DNA of 64,000 nt, from NCBI RefSeq assembly GCF_045629565.1, contig NZ_JAZQRL010000042.1, positions 1 to 64,000 of the forward strand, given 5' to 3'. The notes beneath the pieces were generated by a model. That model was given only the letters and a program-made list of their open reading frames with translations, ran no database searches and was not told where the DNA came from. This DNA is from Arcticibacter sp045629565 (GTDB lineage Bacteria; Bacteroidota; Bacteroidia; Sphingobacteriales; Sphingobacteriaceae). Every line of letters starts with the position of its first letter. Within the stretch, counting starts at the first letter, position 1. A program made the position numbers and the translations under genes. Shown here in pieces: positions 15,822-24,794 of the stretch.

Positions 15822-17348
15822 TTATTTTGATTTAACCTTAATATTGTTTGAAGGAAGACTTTCATTCTTAAGCCTGTCAAGCGTTGTGACTACGTAAGTA
15901 TATCTGGCTCTTTTCCTGGTGTCGGTGTCTACAAAAGACCGTTTGGAGCTATCAAAACTGATATGGAGAATCTTGTCAGGATTATTAATATCTATCGTTT
16001 CGCCTTGCCCAAACCGGTAAACGACATAACCATAAGCAGGCTCGTTATCGCGGACAGGGAGAGGGCTTTCCCAGGTAAGTTCGTTGCTTCCTTTAGACCG
16101 CTTCGCGGCAAGTTTCAACGGGGACTGCGGCGGTATAGCATCAAGCCATATCATCGTCGGAATCAGTGCTTTTGAACGGTAAAGATCTTGACGAAGAGAG
16201 TCCTGGAAGCCTGCCAGATTATTTGTTAAAGACTTGGAGCTGAAATACACACTTCCCTGAACCCTTGGATTTTTTCTAAGGTAACGTACCTGTTCAGGAA
16301 GCTGATTTTTTTGCTTCCACCCATCACGCTGTTCGGCAGCCCTGTATACACCCTGACCAATGTAGACATGTTTTCCAAAAGCGTTATCGCTCCACCAGTC
16401 CACCAGCTTCTCATAAGCTGCTGCGGGGTATTTAAAAGGGAAATAAACCTGCGGATTAATATAGTCAATCCAACCTTCGGAAAGCCATTTACGGGCATCC
16501 GCATATAAGGCACTATATCCTGAAAGTCCGTTTGTCTCTGAACCAAAAGCGTCATCTTTCTTGTTTCTCCAGATTCCGAAAGGACTGATACCAAACTTGA
16601 CATGTTTCTTTTCCGCGTGTATGCTGTCGTTTAATTCCTTGATCAGCATATCAACGTTATTGCGTCGCCAGTCTTCGATCGAGGCAAACTTATTGCTTCC
16701 GTAGGCGGCATAGGCTAAGCTGTCGGGAAGGGCATCTTTTCCCGGATAAGGATAAAAGTAATCATCGAAATGAACTCCGTCGATGTCGTAATTACGAACA
16801 ACATTCATGATGATGGCTACGATATATTGCCTTACCTCAGGGATCCCCGGATTAAAATATTTCTTACCGGCATAAGTAAAAAACCACTCCGGTTTGGTAC
16901 GGGTGATGTGCCGCTGGCTGATATTGGCATCGACAAGATCGTTGGTAGCACGGTAAGGGTTGAACCAGGCATGCAGTTCCATCCCTCGCAAATGCGCTTC
17001 CTGTATGGCAAACTCAAGCGGGTCATATAATGGAGATGGAGCTACTCCCTGCTTTCCGGATAGGAACATACTCCATTCTTCGGAACTCTTTGCGTAAAGT
17101 GCGTCAGCGGAAGGACGGATCTGGAACATGATGGCGTTCATACCCGACTTTTGATGCTCATCAAATATTTGGGTAAGCTCTTGCTTTTGGCTGTTGGAGT
17201 TGAGCCCTTTCTTTGAGGGCCAGTCGATATTCTGAACCGTGGCCACCCATACGCCCCTGAACTCTCGCTTGGGGCTTGTGTTCTGACTTTGCGCCGTATG
17301 GCTAATAAAGAGGAAGGAAAGAAGCAGGCAGGTAAAACTTTTAATCAT
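15822..17348 (-). CDS. GHL10/DUF187 glycosyl hydrolase-like protein (DigH/YngK type)
   Basis: A signal peptide is followed by the DUF187 (GHL10) barrel: REFRGVWVATVQNIDWPSKKG, then IMFQIRPSADALY, HAWFNPYRAT, DGVHFDDYFYPYPG with paired acidic residues, and GISPFGIWRN. The last 100 residues resemble a fibronectin type III module. E. coli DigH (YddW), the best studied member, cleaves denuded peptidoglycan glycan strands. That role fits the neighbours here (nagZ, murQ, namZ). Automatic annotations often say family 10 glycosidase, but it is not a xylanase. It follows the susD gene after an intrinsic hairpin (17364-17389). Confidence 0.87.
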   Translation of the reverse strand: MIKSFTCLLLSFLFISHTAQSQNTSPKREFRGVWVATVQNIDWPSKKGLNSNSQKQELTQIFDEHQKSGMNAIMFQIRPSADALYAKSSEEWSMFLSGKQGVAPSPLYDPLEFAIQEAHLRGMELHAWFNPYRATNDLVDANISQRHITRTKPEWFFTYAGKKYFNPGIPEVRQYIVAIIMNVVRNYDIDGVHFDDYFYPYPGKDALPDSLAYAAYGSNKFASIEDWRRNNVDMLIKELNDSIHAEKKHVKFGISPFGIWRNKKDDAFGSETNGLSGYSALYADARKWLSEGWIDYINPQVYFPFKYPAAAYEKLVDWWSDNAFGKHVYIGQGVYRAAEQRDGWKQKNQLPEQVRYLRKNPRVQGSVYFSSKSLTNNLAGFQDSLRQDLYRSKALIPTMIWLDAIPPQSPLKLAAKRSKGSNELTWESPLPVRDNEPAYGYVVYRFGQGETIDINNPDKILHISFDSSKRSFVDTDTRKRARYTYVVTTLDRLKNESLPSNNIKVKSK

Positions 17349-17360
17349 AGTTCTTTTAGT

Positions 17361-17391
17361 AAAAACCCTCCGGAGATTACCGGAGGGTTAT
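17361..17391 (-). terminator. intrinsic terminator or attenuator after susD
   Basis: AACCCTCCGG (17364-17373) pairs perfectly with CCGGAGGGTT (17380-17389) around a 6-base loop. On the minus strand it is followed by a run of T. It lies between the susD gene and the enzyme genes of the same run, so it should make susC/susD transcripts more abundant than the enzymes. Confidence 0.75.
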
Positions 17392-17401
17392 TAGGACAAT
17401 T

Positions 17402-19126
17402 CTATTCCCAACCAGCGTTTTGGGTTAGTGTAACACCGTTATCCTGATATAATTTGATCTGATCTTGAGGCAGTGGCGACAAGTATACTCGGGGATTATC
17501 AAATACCCTTTGAGACTCTGCTTTAGGAGCTGGAATAATATATCCTTCAGGTGCTGAGCCTTCAATCACAGCTGTAGTAGTTGGATAGTCAGATTTCTTT
17601 ATCCAAGCACCTCTGTTGATATCAGGATTCGCTTTTGTATCCAGATATTCATACTTCTTCCAACGCTTCAGGTCGTCATTACGGAATCCTTCCATCATGA
17701 GCTCAACCCTTCGCTCTCTTCTGATTTCCCAAATAATGGAAGAAACAGAAGGATCTCGGTTAGGATCGTCATAGGACATTCCATTGACAAGCGTCTGCGT
17801 TCCAGATACAGTAAGATCCGGTAAATTGACACCTGCCCTCTTTCTGATCCTGTTGATTGTTTTGTCAAGGTCAGCCTGGGTAAGAGATCCCAGTTCTGCT
17901 GCCGCTTCTGCATAGTTAAGCAGCACCTCAGCGTAACGGATAACCGGAGCATCTGTTGGATTCAGGTTAGAGTTCCCTTCTGTCAGATCCCTGATATCCT
18001 CATTCAGGAATTTATGCGTTGCATAACCAGAACTTGAAAAATTTGCTACTACTCCGTTCAAACGAACCGTTGGAGCTAAGGTAAAAGCCAGACGGGGGTC
18101 CCGGTCGGCCATTACGTTGGCAATTGACTTGTCTCCCTTATACACAGAGGACGGGTGAGCAATAGGTAAACCATTTTTGTCAAGATAGGACTCCACAGCA
18201 TCTTTTGATACTCCTGACTGAGGCTCCTTATTATTATAACTGTTTAGCGCATGAGTCAGAACCCCGACAACGTAACTCCGATACATGATTATTTCCGGAT
18301 TACCTGCCAGATCCAGAGAATTAAACAGTTTCCTGTAATCTGGAGCTATAGAAAAAGCACCACTGGTAATCAGCTCGTTTGCTGCCCATTTGGAAGCTTC
18401 GAGATACTCCGCCGCCTTTGTAAGATTGTTTTCCTGATACTTTTGCCATGTACCTTCAAACAAAAACACTCTTGACATGAAAGCCAAAACAACATACTTG
18501 TTTACAATTAAACCTTGGGCGCCAGTAGCTCCGTCAGAAACCCGAACATTTGCAGCAGCATATCTAAAATCTGCTAAGACACTGTCCATCACCAGCTCAC
18601 GCGGATCACGGGGTCTGTAAAGAGCCTCAGTATCGTTTTCTGTAAGCTCCTGATTGTAGTACGGAAAATCCCCATACTTTTTAACCTTGTCGGCATATTC
18701 CAAAGCTCTGAAGAACCTACCAACTCCTGTCCAGTTATTTTTGGCCTCTTGCGCCATGGGTACCTGCTGAACGCGTTTGATGAAAAGGTTGGCTTTTCTG
18801 ATATTGGTAAAATTCCATTCTTTCACCAGATCCGCCTTATCGGGTACTGTACGGGTGAGGATAGTAGGTGTCGTTGGAGCGAAATCGTCGTTCAGCGTTT
18901 CACCCGAAAAATATCCCCCGAAGGTCAGATCGAAGCTTGCCGCATACCCGGGAAAGTAACGGGTATAGAATCCAAATGCGAAAGTACGAACATTCCCTTC
19001 ACTGGTCCAGTAGGTGTCATCTGTCAAACGATCCAACGGATTTTTTGTAAGGAACTCGTCCGTTTTCTTACAGCCCATGGCTATCGTTGCCATAAGAGCT
19101 ATTATGATATATATCTTGGTTTTCAT
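17402..19126 (-). CDS. SusD/RagB-like outer-membrane glycan-binding lipoprotein
   Basis: A lipoprotein signal ending in AMGC (Cys19) precedes a 574-residue SusD fold. The N-terminal DEFLTKNPLDRLTDDTYWTSEG, the TPR-like middle and the C-terminal WEIRRERRVELMMEGFRNDDLKRWK segment are diagnostic. SusD proteins sit on the cell surface as lids on the SusC barrel and bind the glycan to be imported. It starts 11 bases after susC. The genes that follow are peptidoglycan-active, so the ligand is probably a muropeptide or glycan-chain fragment. This is inference from context, since SusD sequence alone does not reveal the ligand. Confidence 0.93.
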   Translation of the reverse strand: MKTKIYIIIALMATIAMGCKKTDEFLTKNPLDRLTDDTYWTSEGNVRTFAFGFYTRYFPGYAASFDLTFGGYFSGETLNDDFAPTTPTILTRTVPDKADLVKEWNFTNIRKANLFIKRVQQVPMAQEAKNNWTGVGRFFRALEYADKVKKYGDFPYYNQELTENDTEALYRPRDPRELVMDSVLADFRYAAANVRVSDGATGAQGLIVNKYVVLAFMSRVFLFEGTWQKYQENNLTKAAEYLEASKWAANELITSGAFSIAPDYRKLFNSLDLAGNPEIIMYRSYVVGVLTHALNSYNNKEPQSGVSKDAVESYLDKNGLPIAHPSSVYKGDKSIANVMADRDPRLAFTLAPTVRLNGVVANFSSSGYATHKFLNEDIRDLTEGNSNLNPTDAPVIRYAEVLLNYAEAAAELGSLTQADLDKTINRIRKRAGVNLPDLTVSGTQTLVNGMSYDDPNRDPSVSSIIWEIRRERRVELMMEGFRNDDLKRWKKYEYLDTKANPDINRGAWIKKSDYPTTTAVIEGSAPEGYIIPAPKAESQRVFDNPRVYLSPLPQDQIKLYQDNGVTLTQNAGWE

Positions 19127-19136
19127 CTGTATCTAA

Positions 19137-22100
19137 TTAAAATGTAACTTGAAGACCGAAAGAGAATGTTTTCCTGTACGGGTACGCTCTTCCAAAACCT
19201 GCTCTGTCTAAATCAAGTTGGGACTGGCTAAAGTCAATCTCGGGATCAATAGGAACATCAAGCTTGTCAAACGTTAACAGGTTTTCACCGCTGAAATACA
19301 ACCGCAGTCTGTCAAGTCTAATTCTTTCTGTAAGAGATTTAGGCAAGGTATATCCCAGCGTGATATTCTTCATCCTTAAATAAGACATATCCAGCAGGTA
19401 TCTGGTTTGCGGCTGGAAGTTCCATTTATCAACCACTGCACCATAGTCAGCAGGTCTTGGATAAAAAGTGTTTGTATTTTCCGGTGTCCAGTAATCCATT
19501 TGATGCTCATACCAGCCTTCAGCAGCTCTGAAACCCGGGAAAACTATGTTTCCACTTGCCCAAAGTTCCCTTTTGCCAACTCCTTGAAAATATACATCCA
19601 GATCGAATCCTTTAAAGTCCGCTCCTACGCGAAAACCGTATTGGTAACGAGGAGTAGAGTTTCCGATCACCTTTTTGTCTCCCGGATCGTCAACCGTGTT
19701 GGTTCCCTGATAAATAACACCATCACCGTTTAAATCAACGTACTTTATATCGCCTGGCCCGAAGTAAAAAGATCCTGTTTCGAGTTGAGCCTGAGAAGGA
19801 ACGCCATCCTTATAAATGTAACGGCCATTTGCTCCCACTCCGGCAAAATCATTCTCGGTGAACAGACGATCGGTTTGATAACCCCATATTTCACCCAAAG
19901 ACATACCTTCATAATAGGTTGTATTTATCCCTGCTATTGGTCCTGGAAGGGCTCTTGTAGCACTTGAAAATTTAGTAATTCTTTCCGTTGCGTCAGATAA
20001 ATTTGCGGCAAGGTTGATACCCAATCCGTTCGAAAAGCGGTGATTAAAATCAACAGCCAGTTCCCAACCTTTCGCATCCAGCTCTCCAAAATTTCTAAGC
20101 GGTGCGCCTGCACCAAGAGAGGAAGGTACAGTTACTCCTGCAGTAAGCATATCGGTTGTTTTTCTTTGGAACCAATCAAACGTTAAACCTAACCTGCCAT
20201 TGAAAAACTTGGCATCGACACCGATATCGGTTGTACTAACGGTTTCCCAGGTCAAAGTACTAGAAAACAAATTCGGAGTGTTCAGCGTTGGTTGATTAAT
20301 TCCGTTCATTACCCATCCTGAGCCAGCCGCCGGCACACCCATAATAGGAAGAAACTTGTAATCTCCCACGGCCTGGTTTCCTACTGATCCATAGGATGCT
20401 CTGATTTTCAGAAATGATAGAAACGTTTTACTCCAGTCCATATAATCTTCCTGCGTCAAAACATAACCGGCAGAAATTGAAGGGAAAAAGCCCCATAAGT
20501 CGTTAACCGGAAACTTCGAAGACCCGTCGAATCGCCCGTTCAACTCCAAAAGATATTTATCTTTATAGGCGTAGTTCAATCTTCCGAAGAAACCCAAGGT
20601 TGACCAATGCGAATTAGCTCCATCCACATATTGGTCTCCTGTTGCCAGGTCGATTTCACCATAGCCGGCATCCAAAAGATTTCTTTTCTCAGAAGACTGG
20701 TCTGTTGCACGGTATAATTCAATATCACCACCGACAATTGCTTTGAATGAATGATCTTTTATATCCTTGCTGTAAGTAGCAAACAACTTACCTGTATTAA
20801 TTTCGTTCCAGTAAGAGTAGTATCTTACTCTATTATAACTAGCACTTTGAAAGTTTTTGTAATCGAGCGCGGTTCCATTAAATGACCAGAAGTCATAGGC
20901 ATAGGTAGGTCCACCAGTTTGATGCAAATGCTCATTTACATTGGTATAGGTATAGTCAGCATCAATAGTTAGCCCCTTGACGGGTTTTAAAGTTCCTCCC
21001 ACAGACACTCGTGCCATCGCATTTGTTGTAGCATCCATTTTCGCCTGCTCTACTTCCGCGATTGCACCACGAAAAGGCTTACCTTCATAAGTTCCGTAAG
21101 GATAATTTGCCGGCCATCTGTACAGATAATACCAGGGTCCGTATTGCGTACCGCTATAAATAAAAGGCGTTTTGGTTTTGGTATTGGTGTAAAGCACCTT
21201 ACCGCGCGCATCAAACCAATCAGTTACTGATGTATTCACCCCAAGGGATAAGTTGTAACGATCGTTCTCATCAGGATTTACTTTCAAAACACCATCCTGT
21301 CCGAGATATCCAACGCCCAGGTTATAACTTGTTTTCTCGCTACCGCCTGTGATGTTAATATCGTGCTTTTGTTGAGGGGTCCAGTCTTTCATATACATCT
21401 TCCCGGCATCCCAGCTGCGATAGAAATACAGCTTGCCGCCAATAATATCGAAGTCACGGCCTTTCACCATCTCATCTCCGAGATTCTGTCCTGAGTAAAG
21501 TGACTCCCATTCCTTCATCTTTTCAATAGATGCAGGATCAACAGAGTAGCCGATTACAGCATAAGATGTTGCACTCGGATTCGAACGCTGAATCGCAGTC
21601 AACGACGCGATCGAGTTGTCAGACGCTTTAGCCATGACAGGCAATGTTGTTGGAGCAGACCAGGCCACATTATTGGAATAGGTAATCCTGTTAGCAGCTC
21701 CTTTTTTTCCTGACTTAGTAGTAATCAAAATTACACCCCATGCTCCTCTGGTTCCGTAGATTGATGCAGACGCAGCGTCTTTTAATACTGATATGGATTC
21801 AATATCATCGGGATTAACCATATTAAGATTCGGAATTTCAACGTTGTCTACGAGAATAAGAGGTTGCGCTCCCGCTGATCCGGTATTCAATGAACCTGTA
21901 ACACCACGAAGACGAATCTTGGGCGTTGAATTTAGGTCCCCGGTTGCTGTCGTGATAGTCAATCCTGGTACAGCACCCTGCAAACCACGACCGACATCTG
22001 TAATTGGCCGTGCTTCGAGCAGTTCTGTATCTACCGTCGAGACTGCCCCAGTTAAGTTAGCTCTTTTCTGGGTACCGTAACCAACGACGACGACCTCATT

Positions 22101-22406
22101 AAGAGATTTTGCATCTGAGGCCAGCTTAATATCAACTTGACCTGCCGAGCCAATTACCCTCTCCTGGCTGGCTGAACCGATAAAGCTGAACACGAGAACC
22201 TGGCCTTGATTAGCACGTATGGTGTACTTACCGTTTTGGTCAGTACTGGTTCCCTGAGTAGTACCCTTAATCTTTACAGAAACTCCGGGCAGAGGACCAC
22301 CGTCATCAGCGGAAATAACCGTTCCGGTTATTGTCCTTTGCTGTGCAACAGTTTGCACAGTGATCATGATGAGGCCCATTAGAAATGTGAGTAGCCTTTT
22401 TTTCAT
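19137..22406 (-). CDS. SusC/RagA-like TonB-dependent outer-membrane transporter
   Basis: This 1089-residue protein has a signal peptide (1-22). A carboxypeptidase regulatory-like domain follows (TITGTVISADDGGPLPGVSVKIKGTTQGTS). Then come the TonB-box-like EVVVVGYGTQKR, a plug domain (IRLRGV, LILVDNV, DDIESISVLKDAASASIYGTRGAWGVILITTK) and a 22-strand barrel ending in an aromatic C-terminus (SFGLQVTF). It imports oligomers across the outer membrane using TonB energy, paired with the SusD lipoprotein. It is the first gene of an unbroken minus-strand run that continues through murQ to the D-lactate dehydrogenase. A TAAATTTG -7 box lies 86 bases upstream. Confidence 0.95.
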   Translation of the reverse strand: MKKRLLTFLMGLIMITVQTVAQQRTITGTVISADDGGPLPGVSVKIKGTTQGTSTDQNGKYTIRANQGQVLVFSFIGSASQERVIGSAGQVDIKLASDAKSLNEVVVVGYGTQKRANLTGAVSTVDTELLEARPITDVGRGLQGAVPGLTITTATGDLNSTPKIRLRGVTGSLNTGSAGAQPLILVDNVEIPNLNMVNPDDIESISVLKDAASASIYGTRGAWGVILITTKSGKKGAANRITYSNNVAWSAPTTLPVMAKASDNSIASLTAIQRSNPSATSYAVIGYSVDPASIEKMKEWESLYSGQNLGDEMVKGRDFDIIGGKLYFYRSWDAGKMYMKDWTPQQKHDINITGGSEKTSYNLGVGYLGQDGVLKVNPDENDRYNLSLGVNTSVTDWFDARGKVLYTNTKTKTPFIYSGTQYGPWYYLYRWPANYPYGTYEGKPFRGAIAEVEQAKMDATTNAMARVSVGGTLKPVKGLTIDADYTYTNVNEHLHQTGGPTYAYDFWSFNGTALDYKNFQSASYNRVRYYSYWNEINTGKLFATYSKDIKDHSFKAIVGGDIELYRATDQSSEKRNLLDAGYGEIDLATGDQYVDGANSHWSTLGFFGRLNYAYKDKYLLELNGRFDGSSKFPVNDLWGFFPSISAGYVLTQEDYMDWSKTFLSFLKIRASYGSVGNQAVGDYKFLPIMGVPAAGSGWVMNGINQPTLNTPNLFSSTLTWETVSTTDIGVDAKFFNGRLGLTFDWFQRKTTDMLTAGVTVPSSLGAGAPLRNFGELDAKGWELAVDFNHRFSNGLGINLAANLSDATERITKFSSATRALPGPIAGINTTYYEGMSLGEIWGYQTDRLFTENDFAGVGANGRYIYKDGVPSQAQLETGSFYFGPGDIKYVDLNGDGVIYQGTNTVDDPGDKKVIGNSTPRYQYGFRVGADFKGFDLDVYFQGVGKRELWASGNIVFPGFRAAEGWYEHQMDYWTPENTNTFYPRPADYGAVVDKWNFQPQTRYLLDMSYLRMKNITLGYTLPKSLTERIRLDRLRLYFSGENLLTFDKLDVPIDPEIDFSQSQLDLDRAGFGRAYPYRKTFSFGLQVTF

Positions 22407-22491
22407 AACATTTGTTTGGTTTGAGTTTATTGATTTGATGTATCCGAATCCAGAACGTCCTTTACAGCAATAAAGAGCACCCTGGCAATAA

Positions 22492-22499
22492 CAAATTTA
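22492..22499 (-). promoter_or_regulatory. -7 promoter box upstream of susC
   Basis: The minus strand reads TAAATTTG, matching TAnnTTTG, about 85 bases before the susC ATG. The leader between them is long enough for post-transcriptional control. A perfect inverted repeat lies about 50 bases further upstream. Confidence 0.45.
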
Positions 22500-22547
22500 A
22501 TAATAGATATTCATTTTACGATATGTTTATGCAACTTTTGATTATAA

Positions 22548-22567
22548 ATTTGCACAAACATGCAAAT
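22548..22567. promoter_or_regulatory. inverted repeat, possible regulator site upstream of susC
   Basis: ATTTGCA and TGCAAAT form a perfect 7-base inverted repeat with a 6-base spacer, typical of a dimeric regulator site. It lies upstream of the susC -7 box. The regulator is not known; the DeoR-type protein at 6156 is one candidate. Confidence 0.35.
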
Positions 22568-22613
22568 CATAGGAAAAAAAACTACAGCACCTCAGGCATT
22601 TATTCAAGAAATA

Positions 22614-22622
22614 TGCGTTTTT
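22614..22622 (-). promoter_or_regulatory. AAAAACGCA element, copy 1 (gap before susC)
   Basis: The minus strand reads AAAAACGCA, just after the namZ stop and upstream of the susC promoter. The same nine bases recur in three other gaps of the locus (24773-24781, 28480-28488, 31739-31747). The role is unproven. Confidence 0.3.
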
Positions 22623-22631
22623 AATGAATTT

Positions 22632-23819
22632 TTACTTATAAAGTAGATATTTTGTTCGCATTTTCTTAAAATCAGACAATTTAGGCTCCCAACTTGCGCG
22701 AATTTTGGTTTCAGATAAACCGGCAACAATCTGCTCTTTCAATTCCTTAGTTCCTGCGAGCTTGTCGAAGTTTCCAATCTGCTTACTTTGTTTAAAATCA
22801 AAGAACTTCTCCTTATCAGGATAACTCTTATACATTTCTATCAGCCACGACAGGTTAATTTTCTTTGCGGCTTTCAGTTTCTCAAGATCAACATCACGCA
22901 AGTCTAATCCAAAACACTGCTGCCCCTGAAATAAGGGCGTTTCACTCATACCTTTAATACTTTCAGGAGTAAAGGAAAAATCATATTTCCCCTTTAAGTC
23001 AGGATTGCCCAGCACGGTAAAAGGAAACGGTGTTCCTCTGCCCTGACTGATTATTGTTCCCTCAAAAAGACACAAAGAAGGGTAAAGCAATATAGATGCA
23101 TTGGAATTCAGATTAGGTGATGGCGCCACGGGAAGCACATATGGCATATTATGGGTATAGCCCATAAGAGGGATGACCTTTATGTTACATCTAACCCCAT
23201 TGGCCAGCCACCCTTCTCCATTAATCATCTGAGCATATTCTGCAACGGTCATACCGTGAGCAACTGGCACGGGGTGCATGCCTATACCGGACTTTAGCTC
23301 CATATTTAGTACCGGCCCATCCACAAAATACCCGTTTGGATTTGGCCTGTCGAGGATCAGTAATTCTTTGCCATTCTCTGCACACGCTTCCATAACTCTG
23401 TGCATTGTAGCCAGATAGGTATAATACCTTGCACCGACATCCTGAATATCAAACACCATTAAGTCGATGTCTTGCAGCATCTCCCTGGTTGGCTTGTTAT
23501 TCTTTCCATATAACGAGACTACAGCAATGCCGGTTGCCGGATCTTTTGCATCGTCAACATGAACTCCCGCGCCGACATCGCCTCGGAAACCATGTTCAGG
23601 GCCGAATACTTTAACTATATTAACACCCAAAGAAAAAAGGCTATCCACACTCGATTTGCTTCCTATTATAGAAGTAGGGTTAACTACCATCCCAATTCTC
23701 TTACCCTTGAGATAGGGAAGATACCTCTCGGTCTGGTCGGCACCCGTTCGAAATTGCGCCTGTGAGGCTCCAGCTAAGAGAATCACAAGAAACATACTCG
23801 CTAATGTCTTTTTCAGCAT
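22632..23819 (-). CDS. namZ: exo-beta-N-acetylmuramidase (DUF1343, GH171 NamZ)
   Basis: NamZ enzymes remove MurNAc from the non-reducing end of peptidoglycan chains, as shown for B. subtilis YbbC, whose gene neighbours nagZ, an AmiE amidase, murP and murQ. The protein has a signal peptide (1-21) and the DUF1343 landmarks: IGMVVNPTSI (42-51), VFGPEHGFRG (71-80), SLYGKNNKPT, VFDIQDVGARYYTY, DRPNPNG, VAHGMTVAEYA and SLCLFEGTIISQGRGT. The length of 395 is normal. It starts three bases after the DUF2233 gene and forms a two-gene unit with it. It supports the view that the entire run acts on murein glycan. Confidence 0.93.
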   Translation of the reverse strand: MLKKTLASMFLVILLAGASQAQFRTGADQTERYLPYLKGKRIGMVVNPTSIIGSKSSVDSLFSLGVNIVKVFGPEHGFRGDVGAGVHVDDAKDPATGIAVVSLYGKNNKPTREMLQDIDLMVFDIQDVGARYYTYLATMHRVMEACAENGKELLILDRPNPNGYFVDGPVLNMELKSGIGMHPVPVAHGMTVAEYAQMINGEGWLANGVRCNIKVIPLMGYTHNMPYVLPVAPSPNLNSNASILLYPSLCLFEGTIISQGRGTPFPFTVLGNPDLKGKYDFSFTPESIKGMSETPLFQGQQCFGLDLRDVDLEKLKAAKKINLSWLIEMYKSYPDKEKFFDFKQSKQIGNFDKLAGTKELKEQIVAGLSETKIRASWEPKLSDFKKMRTKYLLYK

Positions 23820-23822
23820 AAC

Positions 23823-24683
23823 TTATCTTTTATTGTTTTTTAGCAAAATTACATTGGCCACCTTCCGCTGCCCTTCGTGATCCCATTTCTTATTGTCTGA
23901 AGGATAACTAACCACTCCATCAAAATCCTGTTCCGCCACCCAAAGTGTGGATGACCCTCCTCCGTCTAAATTAATACCATCGCTTAGCTTCAGCCATTTT
24001 AATACCTTCCTCGCTTCAAAAAGAGACATTCCCTCCGCAATATCCCTCCTACCGTCAATGACAATGAAATAGACTTTATTTCTTCGACCCTTAGCAATAA
24101 GCGACCGAGGGTGACGCGCAGTGTTGAAAGCTGAGGAGTCAAGGAAAACATACGACTTGTCTTGAAGAAGCAAGGGACCAGTCGCCATAACGTCGTCAGC
24201 CTTGATAAAATTTTCCCAGTTAGCGGAACCATCCCATTGTAAAAGGGACAGTTTGCCCTTCTTGATAGCGATAGCAGCTTTTTGATGCAGGGCCCGTGAA
24301 CCGTCTTTATTCAGGATGTTATTGTTGATAACAGACCCGTCTGACCGAAGGTAATCTACCGATCCGCCTTTAGCCATATTAAAGAACGTACCGTTTATAG
24401 CCGCTACAGCTTTATGCGTTTTTCCAAAATCACTTGTCGTTCGTAGTACGGAATCTTCATACGCTAGATCAATCGCGTATCGCCGTTTCTGCTTAATTTC
24501 CAGAATGCTGATATATTGGTTAGAGGCAAACAGATTTTGAGTGAAGGAAGTTCGCTTTAAGACTACTCCCTTTGAAATCTTAGTGGTAAGCCACTCCGCA
24601 TTGACTACAGCACTGGAGTCTGTTTGTGCAAAAGCAGCGTTACATCCTATCAAAACAAGTGCGATACGCAAGAGAACTATCAT
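23823..24683 (-). CDS. phosphodiester glycosidase family protein (NAGPA/DUF2233)
   Basis: After a signal peptide (1-19) the protein shows the NAGPA fold motifs: AAINGTFFN, ALHQKAAIAI, ATGPLLLQDK, HPRSLIAKG, and the C-terminal LSDGINLDGGGSST. The mammalian founder hydrolyses GlcNAc-alpha-1-phosphate from GlcNAc-phospho-6-mannose. Bacterial relatives hydrolyse sugar phosphodiesters and some are cell-wall linked. In this operon with namZ the substrate may be a GlcNAc-1-phosphate linkage on MurNAc O6, such as a teichoic acid linkage unit. This is inference. The 286 aa length matches bacterial members. Confidence 0.85.
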   Translation of the reverse strand: MIVLLRIALVLIGCNAAFAQTDSSAVVNAEWLTTKISKGVVLKRTSFTQNLFASNQYISILEIKQKRRYAIDLAYEDSVLRTTSDFGKTHKAVAAINGTFFNMAKGGSVDYLRSDGSVINNNILNKDGSRALHQKAAIAIKKGKLSLLQWDGSANWENFIKADDVMATGPLLLQDKSYVFLDSSAFNTARHPRSLIAKGRRNKVYFIVIDGRRDIAEGMSLFEARKVLKWLKLSDGINLDGGGSSTLWVAEQDFDGVVSYPSDNKKWDHEGQRKVANVILLKNNKR

Positions 24684-24723
24684 GTTCAGGGAAATTAGTT
24701 AGTGTAGTAGCTGAATAAGATGA

Positions 24724-24770
24724 AGATAAATGTAATTTTTGAATCATGCAACACCTTGCAGATAAATGTA
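24724..24770. repeat. 11-base direct repeat in the gap before the NAGPA gene
   Basis: AGATAAATGTA occurs at 24724-24734 and again at 24760-24770, 36 bases apart. On the minus strand each copy contains TACATTTA, one base from the -7 consensus TAnnTTTG. They may be two promoter boxes or two regulator half-sites for the NAGPA-namZ unit. Confidence 0.35.
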
Positions 24771-24772
24771 TA

Positions 24773-24781
24773 AAAAACGCA
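24773..24781 (+). promoter_or_regulatory. AAAAACGCA element, copy 2 (gap before the NAGPA gene)
   Basis: AAAAACGCA follows the second AGATAAATGTA repeat by two bases. A TTGCA lies 13 bases upstream at 24756-24760, as near copy 3. The role is unproven. Confidence 0.3.
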
Positions 24782-24794
24782 CAACTACGCAATC

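Noticed and set aside
15822..17348. Xylanase-type GH10 annotation for the DUF187 protein
   Set aside because: The REFRGVW and HFDDYFYPYPG motifs and the neighbours fit the GHL10/DigH family, not GH10 xylanases.
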